NCBI GenBank assembly: GCA_965230225.1
Contig: CBDDKM010000003.1
Location: 124,001-188,000, forward strand
Source: CALSMU01 sp965230225
Lineage (GTDB): Bacteria > Bacteroidota > Bacteroidia > Flavobacteriales_D > Parvicellaceae
Length of the DNA: 64,000 nucleotides
Reading direction: 5' to 3'
In this document: in pieces, positions 60,179 to 64,000 of the stretch
Position numbering within the stretch: the stretch's first letter is position 1
How the letters are laid out: every line of letters begins with the position of its first letter
Translations under genes and position numbers: made by a program
The notes under the pieces: model-generated
Database searches by the model: none
What the model saw: only the letters and a program-made list of their open reading frames with translations
Told to the model about the DNA's origin: nothing

Positions 60179-61060
60179 ATGATGAACAAGTTTAGAGCGC
60201 TTTACGATAAAAGTTTACCTATCAAAATAGTCACCGTAATAATGGTGGTATTTCTGTCTATCGCCATTATGCTACCACTAATTAAATTGGCAGAATGGTT
60301 TGGTGTAAACGTAATGGAAAACAATAACACGGGATTAAAGGTAGATTTTGCCAATGCTTTTTTCTTTTTCCTGTTTGGTTGTTGTTCTGTTGCGATAATT
60401 TGGTTAGCGCAAAAATACCTCCATAGAGGAAAACTAGCCGACCTGGGCTTTCGAACCAAAGTGTTAAAGTTATTTCTAATTGGTTTTGTAGTAGGTGTAA
60501 TTAATATTGGTTTAGAGTATTTGATCTTTGGCTTATCTGCTACAGAGGTTAGGTTTGTTACGGTTGTACCAAACGATGTTTCCATTCTTAGTTATATCGG
60601 TTATTACCTCTATTTCTTTTTTGGAATGATTGTCTGGAACTCATTTATCGAAGAATTGGGTACAAGATCCTATCCAATTGAATCATTAAAAGGACACTTA
60701 AATCCGCACATCATATTTACCGTAATGGGAGTCATTTTTACAGCTGGGCATTTTGTAGTTCACGATTTTAATATCCCCAGTTGTGTAAGCATATTTTTAA
60801 GTTCTTATATCTATTCTTTGGTTTATTATTATTCCAGGTCCATTTGGCTGGTAATTGGTATGCACAGTGGCCTCAACTGGTTTGGATTTTCCTTTGGAGG
60901 TAGCATTACCAATTGGAAATTAGGAGCTATAATGAGAATCGAAATTTACGATATACCGGACAGTGTTTACCACCTTTCCGGGCCGATAATAGACGTAGCA
61001 TTACTTTTATTGGTGGTCCATTTGCATAAATCCGGCTTTTTCCAGAAGAAACTATCGTAG
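60179..61060 (+). CDS. CPBP-family intramembrane protease
   Basis: 293 residues with about eight membrane helices. The CPBP (Abi, CAAX protease/bacteriocin processing) catalytic motifs are present: Glu158-Glu159-x3-Arg163 (EELGTR), His191 in TAGHFVVH, and HSGLNWF. The glutamate-type protease activity is established for eukaryotic Rce1; bacterial members have varied roles including bacteriocin immunity. Start could also be the second ATG at 60182. Upstream of the LytS/LytTR pair. Confidence 0.9.
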   Translation: MMNKFRALYDKSLPIKIVTVIMVVFLSIAIMLPLIKLAEWFGVNVMENNNTGLKVDFANAFFFFLFGCCSVAIIWLAQKYLHRGKLADLGFRTKVLKLFLIGFVVGVINIGLEYLIFGLSATEVRFVTVVPNDVSILSYIGYYLYFFFGMIVWNSFIEELGTRSYPIESLKGHLNPHIIFTVMGVIFTAGHFVVHDFNIPSCVSIFLSSYIYSLVYYYSRSIWLVIGMHSGLNWFGFSFGGSITNWKLGAIMRIEIYDIPDSVYHLSGPIIDVALLLLVVHLHKSGFFQKKLS

Positions 61061-61096
61061 AACGAAAACATCCTTTATCTTCACCGTATACCGTAC

Positions 61097-62125
61097 ATGT
61101 TAAACACATCAAAAAATACTGGTTTTAGATTATACCCATGGGTATTCATTCCTTTATTAGGGTTGATCTACTATACCACCTTTTTTATGATGAGCATGAC
61201 TACCGATTTCAGTTATGGTTTTGATTGGATGGTGGTGTTGATTATTTCTGTTCAGTTTGGAGTTATTTGGGGGCTTACCCAATGGTTAATTAAAAAGCTA
61301 ATTGGCAAGGGGTGGAAGATGGATATTAAAATGTTTATCCTGGGAGTAGTAGCTGTGGTACTGTTTAATGATGTGCTTTTTTTTACCATCAGAACCATTT
61401 ATGTAAAAGCAAATTACCCGCATTTATCCTTGTTCAACGGAATGTTATTGGCACTAACTACTATAGAAGGATTTCTAAAGGGAATAATTGTGGTAAGCTT
61501 GCAATTTAGTCTCAATTTTTTTCAGCGATGGAGAACCGAAAATGAAGAAAATGAACGATTAAAACGAAACGAATTAGAGCTCCAGAACAGAGCGTTAATC
61601 AGTCAGCTTAATCCTCATTTTTTATTCAATAATCTCAATACTCTTGCTGGCTTAATTCAGCAGGATAAAGAAATTGCAGGAGAGTACTTAAAAGAAATGT
61701 CCGATATGTATCGGTATATTTTAAAGGCTACAGAAAAGGAGGTTACTTCATTAAAAGAAGAAATTCAATTTGCAGAAAACTACTTACGCTTGATTCAAAA
61801 AAGGTTAGGAAAAAACCTTAGCTATACCATACAAGTGAGTAATTACAATTACGTTTTACCTCCTATTTCATTGCACCTACTGTTGGAGAATGTTATAAAG
61901 CATAACAGAATTGATAATGAGCATCATATGCAAGTGTCGATTAAACAAGTAGAAGGTGAATTATTAGTAGAAAATACGATCCACTTAAAAAACAATGTAG
62001 ACTCCACAGGTAAAGGATTGCAAATTCTTACTGAGCAATATAAATACCTTACTAATAAAACCATTGAAACACGAAATAAAGAAGGATTGTTTTTGGTTCA
62101 ATTACCTTTGTTAAAGTTGGCATGA
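61097..62125 (+). CDS. LytS-type membrane histidine kinase
   Basis: 342 residues: four membrane helices (about 13-33, 44-64, 79-98, 118-138), then the His_kinase domain with the phospho-acceptor motif LNPHFLFNNLNTL (His174) and a C-terminal HATPase-like part (PPISLHLLLENVIKHN, GKGLQILTEQY). A glycine-rich ATP lid is short, as in this family. It phosphorylates the LytTR regulator whose ATG overlaps its stop by 4 bases. Confidence 0.93.
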   Translation: MLNTSKNTGFRLYPWVFIPLLGLIYYTTFFMMSMTTDFSYGFDWMVVLIISVQFGVIWGLTQWLIKKLIGKGWKMDIKMFILGVVAVVLFNDVLFFTIRTIYVKANYPHLSLFNGMLLALTTIEGFLKGIIVVSLQFSLNFFQRWRTENEENERLKRNELELQNRALISQLNPHFLFNNLNTLAGLIQQDKEIAGEYLKEMSDMYRYILKATEKEVTSLKEEIQFAENYLRLIQKRLGKNLSYTIQVSNYNYVLPPISLHLLLENVIKHNRIDNEHHMQVSIKQVEGELLVENTIHLKNNVDSTGKGLQILTEQYKYLTNKTIETRNKEGLFLVQLPLLKLA

Positions 62126-62880
62126 TGGATATACTTATTATAGAAGACGAGGAAACGGCCTACGAAAGTTTAAAAGGACTTTTGTTGGATATTGATCCTT
62201 CCATTAATATTATAGGCAGGTTACAAAGTGTTGAACAATCCATCAGTTGGTTTAAGACCAATTCTTTTCCAGATCTTATTTTGTTAGATATTCAATTGAG
62301 TGACGACCTTAGTTTCAAAATTTTCGAGTCAGTTGAGGTGAATTGTCCGGTTATTTTTACCACGGCATTTGATGAATATGCCATTAAAGCATTTGAACTA
62401 AATAGTATTGATTACCTGTTAAAACCGATTACCAAACAAAGTCTCGAGAAGTCAATCTTTAAGTTCCAATCCAGGGTCCAATCCATATCTCAGCCTTACG
62501 AAAAGTTAATTCAGGATTTACGGTCACTAACAAATACCCCATCTTATAAAGAGCGTTTTTTGGTGAATAAGGCAGACGAATTATTAATCGTTCAAGCCTC
62601 CGAAATTGCCTACTTTTTTAAAGATGATGTAACTTATGTAAGATTGGAAAGTGGAAAACAATATCCCATAAAATATACCTTAGAGCAACTAGAGGGCTTA
62701 CTCAATCCGACGCAGTTTTATAGAGTTAATAGGCAGTTAGTGGTTAGTGTTAAATCCATAGACAAAGTTGCCATTTGGTTTAAAGGAAAGTTAAAACTGC
62801 AATTAACTCCACCATTCCAGGAAAGTGTTATGGTAAGCAAGGAAAAAGCTAACAGTTTTAAACTTTGGTTGGATAATTAA
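62122..62880 (+). CDS. LytTR-family response regulator
   Basis: 252 residues. N-terminal receiver with EDEE acidic pocket, phospho-acceptor Asp56 (LILLDIQLS) and Lys in YLLKPI. C-terminal LytTR DNA-binding domain (about 140-250) with LIVQASEIAYFFKDDVTYV, YRVNRQLVVSVKSIDKV and a typical end. It binds direct repeats in target promoters. Overlaps the kinase by 4 bases, a dedicated pair. Targets are not visible. Confidence 0.94.
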   Translation: MMDILIIEDEETAYESLKGLLLDIDPSINIIGRLQSVEQSISWFKTNSFPDLILLDIQLSDDLSFKIFESVEVNCPVIFTTAFDEYAIKAFELNSIDYLLKPITKQSLEKSIFKFQSRVQSISQPYEKLIQDLRSLTNTPSYKERFLVNKADELLIVQASEIAYFFKDDVTYVRLESGKQYPIKYTLEQLEGLLNPTQFYRVNRQLVVSVKSIDKVAIWFKGKLKLQLTPPFQESVMVSKEKANSFKLWLDN

Positions 62881-62905
62881 AAAACTCACATTGATTTGTA
62901 AATTG

Positions 62906-63012
62906 ATGAATACAGAAGTTCTTCAAGTTTCCGGGAGTACTCATATTGAAGTATCATAGCCGAAGAGAAATATCTAATGAGCTATAGACTAAATGATTTA
63001 TTTGCCCCCTAA
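62906..63012 (+). other. Frame-shifted open fragments ahead of the unknown 151-residue gene
   Basis: From ATG 62906 a frame reads MNTEVLQVSGSTHIEVS then stops; an overlapping frame from 62950 reads SIIAEEKYLMSYRLNDLFAP and stops at a CCCCC tract (63005-63009). Shifted once more, the text continues into the next gene (NLSDYKNAVNG). Together they look like the missing N terminus of that gene, broken by frameshifts. Confidence 0.35.
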
Positions 63013-63448
63013 CTTATCTGATTACAAAAATGCAGTTAATGGATACATTTTATTCAAAGAAGAACCATCGTATGAAAGCAAAAGATGGATCGAATCTTTG
63101 GTGCCTTTTCCGTTGTCATTAAATCTTGAATGGACCAACAGTGTTTTGCATTTTGCATCGGATGATGTTTTTTCATTTAGAGTAAAACAAGTGTATGGTG
63201 GTTTTGTTGGTAGAATAACTTGTTTATTACGTGGAAGAAAAGCTCAGGCCTCCCAAAAGGAGCTTTCTGTTTTTTTTGATTTGCTTCGAAAAAATGCAGA
63301 GGAATTAAATCAAATTTTCCAGGTGACTGCTTTCGTCATACCAGAGTCTAATGCTAATATATCTCCTGTAAAAGAAATTATTGGGGATCAGTTTAGTTCG
63401 CTTGAAGAATACTTGAAACAGTTAACCTCCATGAATAACAAGGGGTAA
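62993..63448 (+). CDS. Hypothetical protein, possibly N-terminally broken
   Basis: 151 residues from ATG 62993. No signal peptide. Visible: LPPNLSDYKNAVNGYILFKEEPSY (starting at residue 4; 62993 is the first in-frame ATG), a hydrophobic stretch VLHFASDDVFSFRVKQ, basic loop GRKAQASQKEL, and a long C-terminal helix. The frame immediately upstream carries coding-like fragments in other frames, so the real gene may begin at 62906. No family recognised. It ends 4 bases before the convergent gene. Confidence 0.65.
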   Translation: MIYLPPNLSDYKNAVNGYILFKEEPSYESKRWIESLVPFPLSLNLEWTNSVLHFASDDVFSFRVKQVYGGFVGRITCLLRGRKAQASQKELSVFFDLLRKNAEELNQIFQVTAFVIPESNANISPVKEIIGDQFSSLEEYLKQLTSMNNKG

Positions 63449-63452
63449 AACC

Positions 63453-64000
63453 TTATTTTCTATAAATATGTTTGTAATAGTACCCTATAATATACTCTTC
63501 GTTAGTATAGTGCATCGCTTTGATCATTAATCCACTTTCATCTCGATCAATTTTTCGAGAGTAGGTGGTACCATTGTAATCCACCGTTTTAAATTCTGTT
63601 CCCAATCCCTTAGAATTATAGGTGTTTATTTCTTTAAACGATCCTGTGCTGCTCACTAAATTGCCATGTTCATCGTATTTCTGGATGCAAGTATCTGTAA
63701 CTTCTCCCTCTGGGTTATAATGAGTAGCAATGGTAACATCTGCCGAATCTGAATACTTGATGATTTCAGATAGCTGATTATCGTAATCAAACTTCTTAGT
63801 TTTAATCAATCGACATTCATTATAATGATATACTTCTCGTTGGTTGGTTTGGCTATCATATTCCTCAATTTTTCTACCTGATTCATCATAGGTGAAAATA
63901 TAATGCCTGTAAGTGGTCTCAAAATTATCGTGCGATTGCTCATATTTAACTATTTGACCATTGCTGTTAAAATGCATTTTGGACCTTAGTCTGGTAAGCG
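63453..64000 (-). CDS. RHS-like YD-repeat protein, 5' partial
   Basis: The frame has no stop between its first in-window ATG (63977) and the window edge (upstream codons read LTRLRSK), so the gene continues beyond 64000. It is a series of Tyr-rich strand repeats of the form YDxxGxxxxxxxY (TYDESGRKIEEYD, YNPEGEVTD, KYDEHGNLVSS, TYNSKGLGTE, DRDESGLMIK), resembling RHS/YD repeats or the MORN-like YwqK family. A single-domain outer-membrane or exported repeat protein is likely; no C-terminal toxin domain is visible because the chain ends YYKHIYRK at its true C terminus. Confidence 0.7.
   Translation of the reverse strand, partial: LTRLRSKMHFNSNGQIVKYEQSHDNFETTYRHYIFTYDESGRKIEEYDSQTNQREVYHYNECRLIKTKKFDYDNQLSEIIKYSDSADVTIATHYNPEGEVTDTCIQKYDEHGNLVSSTGSFKEINTYNSKGLGTEFKTVDYNGTTYSRKIDRDESGLMIKAMHYTNEEYIIGYYYKHIYRK

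Noticed and set aside
1..64000. tRNA, rRNA, CRISPR array or prophage
   Set aside because: No cloverleaf-type TTCRA segment in a plausible context, no spaced repeats of CRISPR form, and no phage structural or integrase genes were recognised by eye; a tRNAscan or CRISPR finder was not available.

Overview
The window comes from a member of the Bacteroidota, most likely a free-living (probably marine) Flavobacteriales-type bacterium. The evidence is three large exported proteins ending in type IX secretion (T9SS) C-terminal sorting domains, a GWxTD-domain lipoprotein, an S46 dipeptidyl-peptidase, SiaB/SiaC (DUF6272/DUF1987) proteins, many small lipoproteins with acidic residues after the lipobox Cys, and promoters of the Bacteroidota form (-7 TAnnTTTG, sometimes with TTG about 20 bp upstream) instead of Shine-Dalgarno-led genes. 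The DNA looks AT-rich by eye; no composition was computed. I found no rRNA, tRNA, CRISPR array, prophage, transposase or integrase. Both window edges cut genes: a crotonase at the left and an RHS-like YD-repeat protein at the right.

Layout. 1-3.1 kb: crotonase, strong terminator, aroB-aroA (shikimate pathway). 3.1-7.4 kb: a minus-strand pair of T9SS-exported hydrolases (S15/CocE-like, then M1 peptidase). 7.6-13.9 kb: a helical-repeat protein, then a minus-strand lipoprotein/GWxTD/rlmB/lipoprotein cluster and a LuxE-like acyl-protein synthetase. 14-23.3 kb: AlkD-like glycosylase, an outer-membrane barrel fused to TSP3 and SPOR-like repeats, cystathionine beta-synthase with CBS domains, a BtuF-like binding protein, and unknowns. 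23.4-29.4 kb: PAS-HisKA_2 kinase with a receiver-only regulator, a glycosyltransferase, small membrane proteins and a class I aminotransferase. 29.5-33.2 kb: S46 peptidase, an orphan terminator that suggests a small RNA, and tandem FKBP isomerases. 33.3-42.1 kb: hydrolase and MscS channel, a SiaB-SiaC-PP2C partner-switch operon, and a 1173-residue secreted amidase. 42.2-50.5 kb: housekeeping and unknown genes including lipB, a sugar-phosphate isomerase and lysS.

After the lysS terminator (50.5 kb) the character changes. 50.5-63.5 kb is an accessory region: a truncated RBBP9-type hydrolase, tandem DUF486-like membrane proteins, a divergent XRE module with a visible operator, a degenerate non-coding repeat with an internally deleted second copy, and a run of mostly unknown genes. 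Four of these units carry nearly the same promoter element at nearly the same distance from the start codon. The region continues with RCC1 propeller, beta-lactamase-fold, esterase and CPBP protease genes and a LytS/LytTR pair, and ends with a possibly frameshifted unknown gene.

How the genes work together. The clearest functional units are: aroB-aroA; the two T9SS hydrolases and the S46 peptidase (peptide scavenging outside the cytoplasm); the Sia-like phospho-switch, in which a membrane PP2C phosphatase and a SiaB kinase would set the state of SiaC with no diguanylate cyclase target nearby; and two kinase/regulator pairs. Many convergent neighbours overlap or abut at their 3' ends, and two terminators are built into the coding end of the neighbouring gene, so transcription of opposing genes is tightly interleaved.
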